A stretch of DNA of 32,717 nt, from assembly GCF_900316465.1 (NCBI RefSeq), contig NZ_ONDD01000025.1:1-32717 (forward strand). Direction: 5' to 3'. Made by a program: the position numbers and the translations under genes. The notes beneath the pieces were generated by a model that saw only the letters and a list, made by a program, of their open reading frames with translations, had not been told where the DNA came from and did not search any database. Shown here in pieces: positions 7,094-14,384 of the stretch; within the stretch, counting starts at the first letter, position 1, and each line of letters begins with the position of its first letter. This DNA comes from an uncultured Fibrobacter sp. (lineage in GTDB: Bacteria > Fibrobacterota > Fibrobacteria > Fibrobacterales > Fibrobacteraceae).

Positions 7094-7125
7094 CGACATC
7101 TATTGTCGTGCGCTTCTTTTATATT
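7094..7125 (+). promoter_or_regulatory. Island promoter 4: CGAC-N7-GTCG palindrome plus TATATT
   Basis: CGAC at 7094-7097, GTCG at 7105-7108, 11 bp, TATATT at 7120-7125, 26 bp before the AAA+ ATPase start codon. It starts 20 bp after the preceding stop codon. Confidence 0.7.
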
Positions 7126-7151
7126 GCATAGTAGAATCAAGAGGGTTTGCT

Positions 7152-9452
7152 ATGCAATTACATTATCAAAATTCCGCTGAGAATTATTTCGGGAATACGC
7201 TGAATCGGTTGGATGGGGAGTCGCCTGCGGCGAAGGCGGAGTTGAGGACTTCTTTTATCGACTTGAAGATTATGGAATACTGGGTGCGTTTTATGCGGGC
7301 GTATCCGGATGGTTCCTGTCGCAGTTTTTGCGAGAATTATTTGCCGATCCGTTATTATGGCGAATTTGCGGATCGTGTTTACGAGATTCGCAACCAGGTT
7401 GATTTTTCGAGTACTATCAGGACTTCGATTGATGACAAACATTATGGGGTGCGGGAGCTTTTGGAGGCGTATCACGAAACCAGGATTGTTCGCTTTGCTC
7501 AGCATTTTTTTGAGATCATGGCTTATTTGGAGCGTGCGAACGATTGCTTGCGACCGATTATCGTACAGATGATTGAGAATTGCGTGAAAGAAAAGCTGGC
7601 GAAAGGTTGTTCGCCCGATGATGAAGCATTACAGCGTGTTTTTGAATTAAAGCGTCTTTTCCATTTGTCGGATGAGGCGGTGGAACTGGTGCTTTATTTG
7701 TGGCTTCGGAACCATCAGCGACTGTATTTGAGGCTAGAAAACATTCGGGTGAAAGAGGGGGAAACTTTTGACCCGAATGAGCGTGGTGCCTTTAGTCGGA
7801 TTGCCTTGCTGACGGGGCTTGATGGCACAACGCTTCAGGAACTTTGTTCCAAGGAGAGTCCGCTTCTTAAGTTCCAGCTGATCCAAATGGAAGAATCGTT
7901 CCGCAATACGGATTTGAGAATCAAACGCAAGGAATTGTACCTAGCGGACGACGTGAGCAATTATCTGTATGGTTTCTCAGATATGTCGCAGATTATGGAT
8001 TTCAGACCGGCAGCAAAACCGTGTGTCCCCTATGAGCAGATAGTCAAGACGAATCCGCAGGCGTCTTTTATTTTACAGATGCTGAAATCGCACCAGATGG
8101 GCACTCCGCTGAACATTCTTTTTTATGGTCGCGAGGGAACGGGCAAGACGGAACTTGCTAAGGCGATTGCGCAAGAGTTGAATGTTACGCTGCTTTCGGT
8201 GGGCATCGGTGAAGAATCGATGAGCGAGGAATCTCTTTTGCAGACTCGCTTGCGCTCGATGCTTTTGGCCGATTGGGAATGTGAGCGGAGTGGCGGCATC
8301 ATCTTGATGGATGAGGCGGACTTGGTCTTGAATAAGGCAGAAAAGGGTCTGCTGAATATTATTTTCGAGAGCCTGAAAACGCCTGTTATTTGGATTACGA
8401 ATAATATCGCGATGATTGAAAATAGCACCCGCCGCCGTTTCGATTACTCGCTAGAATTTTTCTCGTTCAGCAAGAGTGAACGCATTGCGATTTGGCAGTC
8501 CGTACTGAAAACGCAGCAGGCGGAATCGATGATGCGTAGCGAAGAAATTGAATGTGTCGCTAAGGAAATTCCGGTGATGGCAGGTAGCGCTACTTTGGCA
8601 GTTCGGCTTGCGCAGCGGATGCAGTCTCAGGATATGTCGCCTTTAAATGTGGTTCGCGAAGTTGCGTCTTCGCATGCGAAACTTTTGGGTATATCGACTT
8701 TGCCACAGGAATCAAGGCCAGATTATAATTTGGATTGCGTCCGTATTTCGAGCGGGGATATTCGGAATGTGGATTATGTCGTGCCGATGCTCAGGAATTT
8801 TGATGCTCGTTGGAAGGAGTCAAAGACCTCGGGGCACAGGGAAAACCTGAATATATTCCTGTATGGCCCTCCCGGTACCGGAAAGTCGGCTTTTGCAAAG
8901 CATGTCGCGCATGACATTCTAGATCGCGAGATTATCGTGAAACGGGCAAGCGATATTCTGGGGCGCCATGTGGGTGAAAGTGAACATAACGTTAGCGCCA
9001 TGTTCCGTGAAGCGGAACGGAGTGATGCGATTCTGTTTATCGACGAGGCGGACAGTTTCTTTGAAAATCGTGGCAACGCGAAAAATCATTGGGAAGTGAC
9101 CCTGGTGAACGAGTTTATTTGCCAGATGGATTCCTTTAACGGAATGCTGATTGCCGCGACAAACTACGAGAATGTCTTGGATTGGGCGATTCGCCGACGC
9201 TTTCAGTTGAAGCTGGCGTTCGACTATATGGATTCTCCTCAAATTTCAAAAACTTGGACAGCATTTTTCGGGGGCCATTGCCCCAAGGAAATTCTTCGCT
9301 GCGACAATGTGGCGATTAGCGACTTTCAGAATGTGCGTCGCAAGCTAGAATATGTGCCTACTGAGTTACGGACGAAAGAACTCATCTTGCAGAACATGCT
9401 CGAAGAAGTTGCCAATAAAGATGACCATCAAGGCCGTAGGCTGGGGTTGTAG
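7152..9452 (+). CDS. Tandem AAA+ ATPase with helical N-terminal region
   Basis: A 766-residue protein with two AAA+ modules. The first has Walker A GREGTGKT (326-333), Walker B IILMDEAD (383-390), sensor WITNN (414-418) and RRRF (427-430). The second has Walker A GPPGTGKS (572-579), Walker B ILFIDEAD (627-634), sensor ATN (669-671) and RRRF (681-684), and resembles the FtsH/Cdc48 class. Both modules keep their catalytic Asp-Glu pairs, so both should hydrolyse ATP. Residues 1 to about 290 are mostly helical, without a known domain, and probably recognise the substrate. No protease or nuclease domain is fused. It is likely a hexameric remodelling ATPase. GAGGG lies upstream of the ATG. It is transcribed from its own island promoter; a partner gene is not obvious, since the following operon is a toxin-antitoxin pair. 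Confidence 0.85.
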   Translation: MQLHYQNSAENYFGNTLNRLDGESPAAKAELRTSFIDLKIMEYWVRFMRAYPDGSCRSFCENYLPIRYYGEFADRVYEIRNQVDFSSTIRTSIDDKHYGVRELLEAYHETRIVRFAQHFFEIMAYLERANDCLRPIIVQMIENCVKEKLAKGCSPDDEALQRVFELKRLFHLSDEAVELVLYLWLRNHQRLYLRLENIRVKEGETFDPNERGAFSRIALLTGLDGTTLQELCSKESPLLKFQLIQMEESFRNTDLRIKRKELYLADDVSNYLYGFSDMSQIMDFRPAAKPCVPYEQIVKTNPQASFILQMLKSHQMGTPLNILFYGREGTGKTELAKAIAQELNVTLLSVGIGEESMSEESLLQTRLRSMLLADWECERSGGIILMDEADLVLNKAEKGLLNIIFESLKTPVIWITNNIAMIENSTRRRFDYSLEFFSFSKSERIAIWQSVLKTQQAESMMRSEEIECVAKEIPVMAGSATLAVRLAQRMQSQDMSPLNVVREVASSHAKLLGISTLPQESRPDYNLDCVRISSGDIRNVDYVVPMLRNFDARWKESKTSGHRENLNIFLYGPPGTGKSAFAKHVAHDILDREIIVKRASDILGRHVGESEHNVSAMFREAERSDAILFIDEADSFFENRGNAKNHWEVTLVNEFICQMDSFNGMLIAATNYENVLDWAIRRRFQLKLAFDYMDSPQISKTWTAFFGGHCPKEILRCDNVAISDFQNVRRKLEYVPTELRTKELILQNMLEEVANKDDHQGRRLGL

Positions 9453-9456
9453 AAAA

Positions 9457-9512
9457 ATATACAAACATATTGCTTTTGTAATGTGTTTATACTATATTTA
9501 GTAGTTGTATAT
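9457..9512 (+). promoter_or_regulatory. Promoter and likely autoregulatory operator of the toxin-antitoxin pair
   Basis: The perfect inverted repeat ATATACAA (9457-9464) and TTGTATAT (9505-9512) flanks a TATATT -10 box at 9492-9497. Antitoxins of the RelB/DinJ type carry a ribbon-helix-helix domain that binds such repeats at their own promoter, so this is a reasonable operator. The island palindrome is absent here. Confidence 0.45.
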
Positions 9513-9526
9513 CGTTTGAGGTCTGT

Positions 9527-9844
9527 ATGGCGACATCAATATTACAAATACGCGTTGATGACAAGTTGAAAGACGAGGTCTCCGACTTGTTTGAAAGTCT
9601 AGGAATGGACATTCCTACGGCCGTTCGCATTTTTTTCAAACGTGCGGTAATTGAAAGAGGGTTGCCGTTTAAGGTGTCCGAACATCCTACGATGAGTGAA
9701 TCTTCTGGACTTATGTCGGCATTACGGGCGCTCAATGATGATGCATTGAAAAACGGCTCTGCAGGGATGAGCGAAGAAGAAATTGAAGAGGAAATTAAAG
9801 CGGCAAGAGCGGAGAGAAAAAAACGTGTATTGCGCAGTCGTTGA
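9527..9844 (+). CDS. RelB/DinJ-family antitoxin
   Basis: A 105-residue protein. The N-terminal half is the ribbon-helix-helix DNA-binding part of RelB/DinJ antitoxins: ILQIRVDDKLKDEV, then ESLGMDIPTAVRIFFKRAV and the RGLPF hallmark at about residues 45-49. The C-terminal part (from LMSAL) is acidic and helical, with GMSEEEIEEEI and then a basic end, and would be the segment that wraps and inhibits the toxin. GAGG lies upstream of the ATG. Its end overlaps the PIN toxin gene by 20 bases, the usual coupling of antitoxin and toxin. The last 107 bp before the toxin start are repeated at the end of the toxin gene (see 10287). Confidence 0.88.
   Translation: MATSILQIRVDDKLKDEVSDLFESLGMDIPTAVRIFFKRAVIERGLPFKVSEHPTMSESSGLMSALRALNDDALKNGSAGMSEEEIEEEIKAARAERKKRVLRSR
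9710..9816 (+). repeat. Direct repeat, copy 1 (antitoxin C-terminal tail)
   Basis: This stretch recurs at 10287-10393 with a constant offset of 577 bp, no indels and by my count 11 differences in 107 bp. The differences cluster in the first half; the last 30-odd bases are identical. Both copies are read in the same relative frame and encode the same acidic tail. Confidence 0.9.
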
Positions 9845-10400
9845 TACGAATATATTGGTCTCAGCCGCCCTTGCGACAGATCGTCTGCAATCGGTTCCTT
9901 ATGCGGTTTTTCAAGGTATTTCAAAACACCTTTTTACGCCGATTGTTGATGAAAATATTGTTGAAGAATATTGTGAAGTGATGAGCCGTTCTAAATTCAG
10001 GTGGAATGTTTCATACGGTCAACGCTTTGTGGATGAAATTTTAAAATACGCTATAAATGAGCCTGTCGCGCCGACGGACTTTACTTTGCCAGATGTTGAT
10101 GACAGAATCTTTTATGATGTAGCTTTTGCTCATCGTGATAAAAATGCTTATATCGTTACGGGTAATATAAAGCATTTTCCTAACGTTCCTTTTACGATAA
10201 GTGCTCGAAATTTTCTGGATTTGATAAATCCCGTTCAATCGCAAATGTTTGTAAATGATGTCTCGGTTTCTTATTCCGCATCCACTCTTATGTCCGCGTT
10301 ACAAGCCTTGAATGAAGATGCTTTGAAAAACGGCTCTGCAGGCATGAGCGAAGAAGAGATTGAAGAGGAAATTAAAGCGGCAAGAGCGGAGAGGAAATAG
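9825..10400 (+). CDS. PIN-domain toxin ending in a copy of the antitoxin tail
   Basis: A 191-residue protein. Residues about 1-135 form a complete PIN ribonuclease domain of the putative-toxin family: the start VYCAVVDTNILVSA holds the first catalytic Asp, a Glu-containing helix (ENIVEEYCEVM) follows, DVDDRIFYDVAFA gives the central acidic pair, and VTGNIKHFP and ISARNFLDL close the domain. After a short bridge the protein continues with LMSALQALNEDALKNGSAGM and the SEEEIEEEI helix, a near copy of the antitoxin C-terminus. The start is taken as GTG 9825 (GGAGAG upstream), because the PIN fold begins there; a TTG at 9783 is also in frame. An ordinary PIN toxin would end at about residue 140. 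The extra tail may inhibit the toxin in cis, or may be a scar from fusion of two tandem toxin-antitoxin loci. Confidence 0.85.
   Translation: MYCAVVDTNILVSAALATDRLQSVPYAVFQGISKHLFTPIVDENIVEEYCEVMSRSKFRWNVSYGQRFVDEILKYAINEPVAPTDFTLPDVDDRIFYDVAFAHRDKNAYIVTGNIKHFPNVPFTISARNFLDLINPVQSQMFVNDVSVSYSASTLMSALQALNEDALKNGSAGMSEEEIEEEIKAARAERK
10287..10393 (+). repeat. Direct repeat, copy 2 (in toxin C-terminus)
   Basis: Second copy of the 9710-9816 repeat, in frame within the PIN toxin gene. It ends 7 bp before the toxin stop codon, just as copy 1 ends 9 bp before the toxin start. That arrangement fits a lost second toxin gene that once followed copy 2. Confidence 0.9.
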
Positions 10401-10428
10401 GAAGTCCAATAAAACGATATTTTCCACG

Positions 10429-10950
10429 ATGCCCATTTTCACTAAGTACATCCAGAACGAAGAACATTACTCCGAAGTGATTTCACGAATCATGTCGGTC
10501 CGCAATAACTTGTGGATTGGTACTGCCGATATCAAGGATGTGTATGTGAAACAGGATGGTGATGCCATTCCGTTGCTGGGGCAACTTGCTACACTTTTGA
10601 AACGCGGCGTGGGCGTGCGTTTGATTCATGCGAAGGAGCCTGGCCCGAATTTTCGCGAGGACTTTGACCGCTTTCCGATTCTGGTGACGGATTTGGAGCG
10701 CGTGATGTGCCCGCGAGTGCATTTCAAGATGATGATTTTTGATCTTGAAACGGCTTACATCGGGTCCGCGAATTTGACGGGTGCGGGAATCGGCATGAAA
10801 AGCTCTCTACGCCGTAACTTCGAGGCGGGAATCCTCACGAATGACCCTGCGCTTGTCGAACCTGCTATAGAACAGTTCGATACGTTGTGGATGGGCTCGC
10901 ATTGCAAAAAATGTGGTCGCCAAGAATTCTGCGGCGACAGGATTAAGTAG
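10429..10950 (+). CDS. Single-HKD phospholipase-D-like protein
   Basis: A 173-residue protein of the PLD superfamily. The HKD motif is H98-x-K100-x4-D105 followed by IGSANLTGAG (111-120), the usual context; SLRRNFEAGILTND follows as in other members. Only one motif is present, so activity would need a dimer, as in small PLD nucleases such as Nuc and the BfiI type. The C-terminus has three cysteines (159, 162, 168) that could bind a metal. Substrate (DNA, RNA or lipid) cannot be told. The ATG at 10429 is chosen because the protein fold begins there; it has no clear Shine-Dalgarno. A TTG at 10360 inside the duplicated segment, with GAAGAAGAG ahead, is an alternative that would overlap the toxin. 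The 3' end overlaps the convergent WYL gene by 8 bases. Confidence 0.8.
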   Translation: MPIFTKYIQNEEHYSEVISRIMSVRNNLWIGTADIKDVYVKQDGDAIPLLGQLATLLKRGVGVRLIHAKEPGPNFREDFDRFPILVTDLERVMCPRVHFKMMIFDLETAYIGSANLTGAGIGMKSSLRRNFEAGILTNDPALVEPAIEQFDTLWMGSHCKKCGRQEFCGDRIK

Positions 10951-11968
10951 ACTTCCTTTCGTACAGTTTCACCAAGTCTTTAGCGCTATCGAGTACCATT
11001 TGGCGGAGCTTAGCGGGCTTTAGCACTTCGGCAATGGAGCCGTAGTACATGACCCATTGCTTGAGCAGGCCGTTCACGGCGACTTTCATGGTCACGTGGA
11101 TGTCGCCACAATCCAGTTCCTTGATTTTCATGCTGGGGTGGTAGGGACGTTCTTGCAGAAAGTTCTTGGCGTATCCCGGGAAATAGATGACGACTTTTTC
11201 TTCTTGTTGGTCTTGGTCGCCGGACAGCAGCGTACCGGTGCGGATTCGTTTACGGAGAATGTCGACAACTTTCGGATCTTCGACGAATTGTTCGCGCAAG
11301 AGCTTTACGGATTGAATGCGGCGGAGCTTGAGGGCATATGTTTTGTCAGGGTGGTGCTGCGATACGCAGCCGATGTAGATTTCGCCCTGATTGATGGCGA
11401 CCATCAGCGGAATGCGTGGCTTGTTGGTGATGGCACCCCAGTTGTCGGTGTAGGTGATTTGTACTTTCTGTTTTTTGCGAATGGCGTCAAGGATGACTGG
11501 CAGGTTTTTGCCGACGTTTTCGTCAACGCTCGGGGGCGTTCCCATGAACAGAATACGCCCGTTCAGTTCCTTCGCGTAATGGGCCAGGGTGGATTGTTCG
11601 CGTGCAGGCAAATCTTGTGTGATTCGTTTGGTTAGGTCTTCGATGAGGTTCGAGGTCGCGGGGTAGATGTTCGCGATGCGCTGCAGGAACATGAAGTGCA
11701 GTAGCGTGTCGCCAAATTCCGGGAATATGAGCTTGTTTGCGCGTTCAAGTGCCACCTGGTAATAGGTCTTGCCGCTTTCGACAGAGCGCTTGATGTAACC
11801 GCCCTCGATTTCGGAGAGTGCGTGCATGTCACGCTGCACGCTCCGCAGGTCTTCTTCGCGAATGTCTAAATGCCGCATGATGTCGGCGACGCTGTAACGG
11901 TTGTTGTAGTGCGCCATCATGTAGACGAAAATTCGTATCATTCGTTCGCCGCGAGCCTGATCTGCCAT
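10943..11968 (-). CDS. WYL-domain transcriptional regulator
   Basis: A 341-residue protein of the YafY/WYL type. Residues 5-60 form a winged helix-turn-helix (YSVADIMRHLDI, then RSVQRDMHALSE as recognition helix and wing). A WYL domain, proposed to bind nucleotide-type ligands, lies at about 155-225 (VQITYTDNWG; IYIGCVSQHHPDKTYALKLR), and a C-terminal WCX-like extension ends at LVKLYERKS. The start is ATG 11968, which has AGGAGG seven bases upstream; an ATG at 11989 lies further out but has no such signal. WYL proteins such as BrxR and CapW repress phage-defence operons by binding palindromes. This gene's own promoter carries the same palindrome as four other island promoters, so autoregulation and control of the island are a sensible inference. 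Confidence 0.88.
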   Translation of the reverse strand: MADQARGERMIRIFVYMMAHYNNRYSVADIMRHLDIREEDLRSVQRDMHALSEIEGGYIKRSVESGKTYYQVALERANKLIFPEFGDTLLHFMFLQRIANIYPATSNLIEDLTKRITQDLPAREQSTLAHYAKELNGRILFMGTPPSVDENVGKNLPVILDAIRKKQKVQITYTDNWGAITNKPRIPLMVAINQGEIYIGCVSQHHPDKTYALKLRRIQSVKLLREQFVEDPKVVDILRKRIRTGTLLSGDQDQQEEKVVIYFPGYAKNFLQERPYHPSMKIKELDCGDIHVTMKVAVNGLLKQWVMYYGSIAEVLKPAKLRQMVLDSAKDLVKLYERKST

Positions 11969-11990
11969 AAAGCCTCCTGCAAAATGCAAT

Positions 11991-12005
11991 CCCCGCGAGG
12001 CGGGG
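11991..12005 (-). other. GC-rich hairpin in the leader of the WYL gene
   Basis: CCCCGC, a GAG loop and GCGGGG form a 6-bp stem just downstream of the predicted transcription start (about 12009 on the minus strand) and about 15 bases before the Shine-Dalgarno. It would sit at the very 5' end of the mRNA. Read on the plus strand it is followed by T-rich sequence like a terminator, but no plus-strand gene ends here. Confidence 0.5.
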
Positions 12006-12015
12006 AGTATTTTTT

Positions 12016-12047
12016 AATATACAAAAGGTAGACGACAATAGTTGTCG
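12016..12047 (-). promoter_or_regulatory. Island promoter 5: CGAC-N7-GTCG palindrome plus TATATT, for the WYL gene
   Basis: On the minus strand, CGAC (12047-12044), seven bases, GTCG (12036-12033), 11 bp, TATATT (12021-12016). The geometry is the same as in the four plus-strand promoters. The opposite side has no -10 box at this distance, so it is not an obvious promoter for the divergent gene at 12082. Confidence 0.7.
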
Positions 12048-12081
12048 TCTTTTGGTGCAAAAGTAGTTCGTTTGCCGAAGC

Positions 12082-13092
12082 ATGGAGGCTGCTTGGCCTT
12101 TGCTAAGGAATCAGAAAAATTCTAAATTTGGCCCTGTCATGTTTTTTAGGAAACATTTGGGGCTTATTTTTGGATTTGGAGTGGCGGTTATTGCGCTTGC
12201 CATGGTCTACCTATCTACTCGTCCGCTTATCCCGTTGGTCGTTCGGGAACAGATCGAAGCCGATATTGAAAAATGTGGCGGGCAACTGAAAGAGACTCGC
12301 TGTGCGGTAAGCGGTGTAGACGACTGGATTTTCTTGCAGGAAAGTCTTGTCAACCTGGTGGTGGACTGGAAAGAAAACTTGAATTCTTTTGTAGCCTTCA
12401 ATGATTCGCTGGAAGCGCGCGGTATCAAGTTGGTGGTCGTGCCTGTTCCAGACAAGCTACAAATCGAGGCGGAACATTATTCGGAAAAATTGTCGGGAGG
12501 AATAGTCGCTCCGCAATATGAAGAATGGGTGGATGCATTGCAAGACGAAGGCGTTGTCGTTGTCGATGCGGTAGAGGAGTTTCTTGAAAAGAACGAAGAA
12601 ACGCCCATGTTCGAGGCGTACGAAAGCCATTATACAAGTGCCGGTCGGCAGGTTCTTGCCCAGATGATTGCCGATACCATCAACGAGATGAACTTGGATA
12701 TTCCGAGAGAAGAATGGTTCCTGCGCGACACGATTGTTCCCGGCACCGGAAATCTTTATCACTTGAAGTACAATTCTTACCCTGATTACGATGTGCGCGT
12801 GTTAAAGACCGTGGATGCGGAAGGAAAACGCTACCGTGGGTCCAAAGACGCTCCCATTGTGATAATCGGCGACAGCAATGCCGATTTTGGCTGGAACAGC
12901 TCTTCCAATATAGGCGCCTACATTGCGCAGGCGACTGGGATAGAGACGTTTACGCGTAGCCGTATTGGTGGCGGAAACTATGGTCCGACCTTGTTCAAGG
13001 ACCGTTCAGAATTCCTGGAAGGGAAAAAGATGGTGGTCTGGGTGTTTGATGGCCGTGAACTTTACGGCGATTTCAGCATGCCAGAATTCTAG
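12082..13092 (+). CDS. AlgJ/AlgX-like SGNH hydrolase (putative polysaccharide O-acetylation protein)
   Basis: A protein of up to 336 residues with an N-terminal membrane anchor (residues about 25-45) and an SGNH-type domain like AlgX/AlgJ, which add acetyl groups to exported polysaccharide. Key parts are DDWIFLQES (80-88), VVVPVPDK (118-125), the G-D-S nucleophile at 263-265 in IVIIGDSNADFG, and ESHYTSAG (181-188), which corresponds to the DxHW block. The catalytic His is H183, but the usual Asp two places before is Glu (E181) and the Trp is Tyr. The ATG at 12139, just before the membrane segment, is an equally good start; neither has a clear ribosome site. No MBOAT acetyltransferase partner is in the window. 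It is divergent from the WYL regulator. Confidence 0.72.
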   Translation: MEAAWPLLRNQKNSKFGPVMFFRKHLGLIFGFGVAVIALAMVYLSTRPLIPLVVREQIEADIEKCGGQLKETRCAVSGVDDWIFLQESLVNLVVDWKENLNSFVAFNDSLEARGIKLVVVPVPDKLQIEAEHYSEKLSGGIVAPQYEEWVDALQDEGVVVVDAVEEFLEKNEETPMFEAYESHYTSAGRQVLAQMIADTINEMNLDIPREEWFLRDTIVPGTGNLYHLKYNSYPDYDVRVLKTVDAEGKRYRGSKDAPIVIIGDSNADFGWNSSSNIGAYIAQATGIETFTRSRIGGGNYGPTLFKDRSEFLEGKKMVVWVFDGRELYGDFSMPEF

Positions 13093-13103
13093 TTTCGGAA
13101 TTT

Positions 13104-13538
13104 TTATTCCAGCATAATTGTGAACGGGCCGTCGTTCGTGAGACTCACCTGCATGTCGGCACCGAATTTCCCTGTCTGTACGACGGGGATTTCTTTTTTG
13201 CATTCAGCGATAATGTATTCGTAAAGCTCGTTTGCAAGTGCCGGGTTGCCGGCTCCGTTGAAGGTCGGTCGGTTGCCTTTGTTGCAGTTGGCGTAAAGCG
13301 TGAACTGCGAGACGAGCAAGAGCTCGCCGCCCACATCCTTGATGGAAAGATTCGTCTTGCCGTTTTCGTCGGCAAAGATGCGCAGCGCAAGCATCTTGCG
13401 GATAAGCCTGTCGGCTATTTCCTTGGTGTCGTCTTCGCCCACGCCGATTAAAATCATGTAGCCCTTGCCGATTTTCCCGACAGTTTCGCCTGCGATATCC
13501 ACCTGGGCGTTCAATACTCGCTGAATCAAGAATTTCAT
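13104..13538 (-). CDS. dtd: D-aminoacyl-tRNA deacylase
   Basis: A 144-residue protein of standard length. DTD removes D-amino acids, and wrongly attached glycine, from tRNA. The SQFTLYA motif is at residues 77-83 and the Gly-cisPro motif NDGPFT at 135-140; together they form the active site across the dimer. The N-terminus MKFLIQRVLNAQV is typical. Its start lies 1 base behind the stop of tcdA, with GGAG inside the end of that gene as ribosome site, so it is the last gene of a three-gene operon. Confidence 0.95.
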   Translation of the reverse strand: MKFLIQRVLNAQVDIAGETVGKIGKGYMILIGVGEDDTKEIADRLIRKMLALRIFADENGKTNLSIKDVGGELLLVSQFTLYANCNKGNRPTFNGAGNPALANELYEYIIAECKKEIPVVQTGKFGADMQVSLTNDGPFTIMLE

Positions 13539-13539
13539 A

Positions 13540-14373
13540 TTACTCCGCGCTAGCCAATGCCTTCTTGTAGATGTCCTGCATCACGAGGCCCGCAATCATG
13601 AATCCAAAAATAGCGGTGGAGTGCGACATGGTGCCGTTGATTTGCGCCTTGCTGCTGCACCATTCGTGATCGACCAGGTTTGCATTCTGGAGTTCGGCTT
13701 CGCTCCTTTCGTGGCGCACCTTGGGGCACATGCAGGCGTCCGTTCCGCAAGAGGAATTCTTGCCGCGGTTTTTCAGGAGTTCGTCGCTGTAGACGCATAG
13801 CACTTTTTTCTTGAGAGCCATTTTCTTTTTCTTGAACTTGTCGCGCAGGGCGCGGGCGAGCGGGCAACCGGCGACTTTCCAGAATTCGGCGACCTTGATT
13901 CGTGTGGGGTCCATCTTGAGGGCTGCCCCCATCGAAGAGAAAACGGTTGCCTTGGTGCGTGTGGCGTGCCATAGCAGCTGCATCTTGTTTTCGAGACTGT
14001 CGATGGCGTCGATGATGTAGTCGAAGGTGTCTAGCTGGAACTTCTCGGTATTCGCTTCTTCGTAGATGTCTTGGAGTGCTACGATGTTGGCGTGCGGGTT
14101 GATTTCGAGTAGGCGATTTTTCAGCACGTCCACCTTGACTTGCCCCACGGTTTTCGTGGTGGCCATCAGTTGGCGGTTCACGTTGGTGACGCACACGCGG
14201 TCTGAATCAACGAGTACGAGTTCCTTGATGCCGGAACGCACCAGGCTTTCGGCGCACCAGCTGCCGACTCCGCCGAGACCGAAGATGATGACGCGCTTCT
14301 GGTAGATGTCGCCCATCACGTCGTCTCCGAGCAGGAGCGATGTGCGGTTAAAGATGCCTTTCTCGATTCCCAT
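13540..14373 (-). CDS. tcdA: tRNA threonylcarbamoyladenosine dehydratase (ThiF family)
   Basis: A 277-residue E1-like enzyme of the TcdA/CsdL group, which uses ATP to convert t6A37 of tRNAs to its cyclic form. The nucleotide site is FGLGGVGSW (31-39) followed by D56 and the NVNRQ stretch. The central IDAIDSLENKMQLL and the C-terminal GTMSHSTAIFGFMIAG fit the family. It starts 11 bases after the cysteine desulfurase. In E. coli, CsdA, CsdE and CsdL (TcdA) are neighbours and act together, so the pairing here supports both assignments. Confidence 0.92.
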   Translation of the reverse strand: MGIEKGIFNRTSLLLGDDVMGDIYQKRVIIFGLGGVGSWCAESLVRSGIKELVLVDSDRVCVTNVNRQLMATTKTVGQVKVDVLKNRLLEINPHANIVALQDIYEEANTEKFQLDTFDYIIDAIDSLENKMQLLWHATRTKATVFSSMGAALKMDPTRIKVAEFWKVAGCPLARALRDKFKKKKMALKKKVLCVYSDELLKNRGKNSSCGTDACMCPKVRHERSEAELQNANLVDHEWCSSKAQINGTMSHSTAIFGFMIAGLVMQDIYKKALASAE

Positions 14374-14384
14374 ACGAGTCCCGG

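Noticed and set aside
677..12047. The island palindrome as a LexA/SOS box
   Set aside because: As I recall it, the F. succinogenes LexA box is a TGC/GCA-type palindrome, unlike CGAC-N7-GTCG; that is from memory and could be checked.
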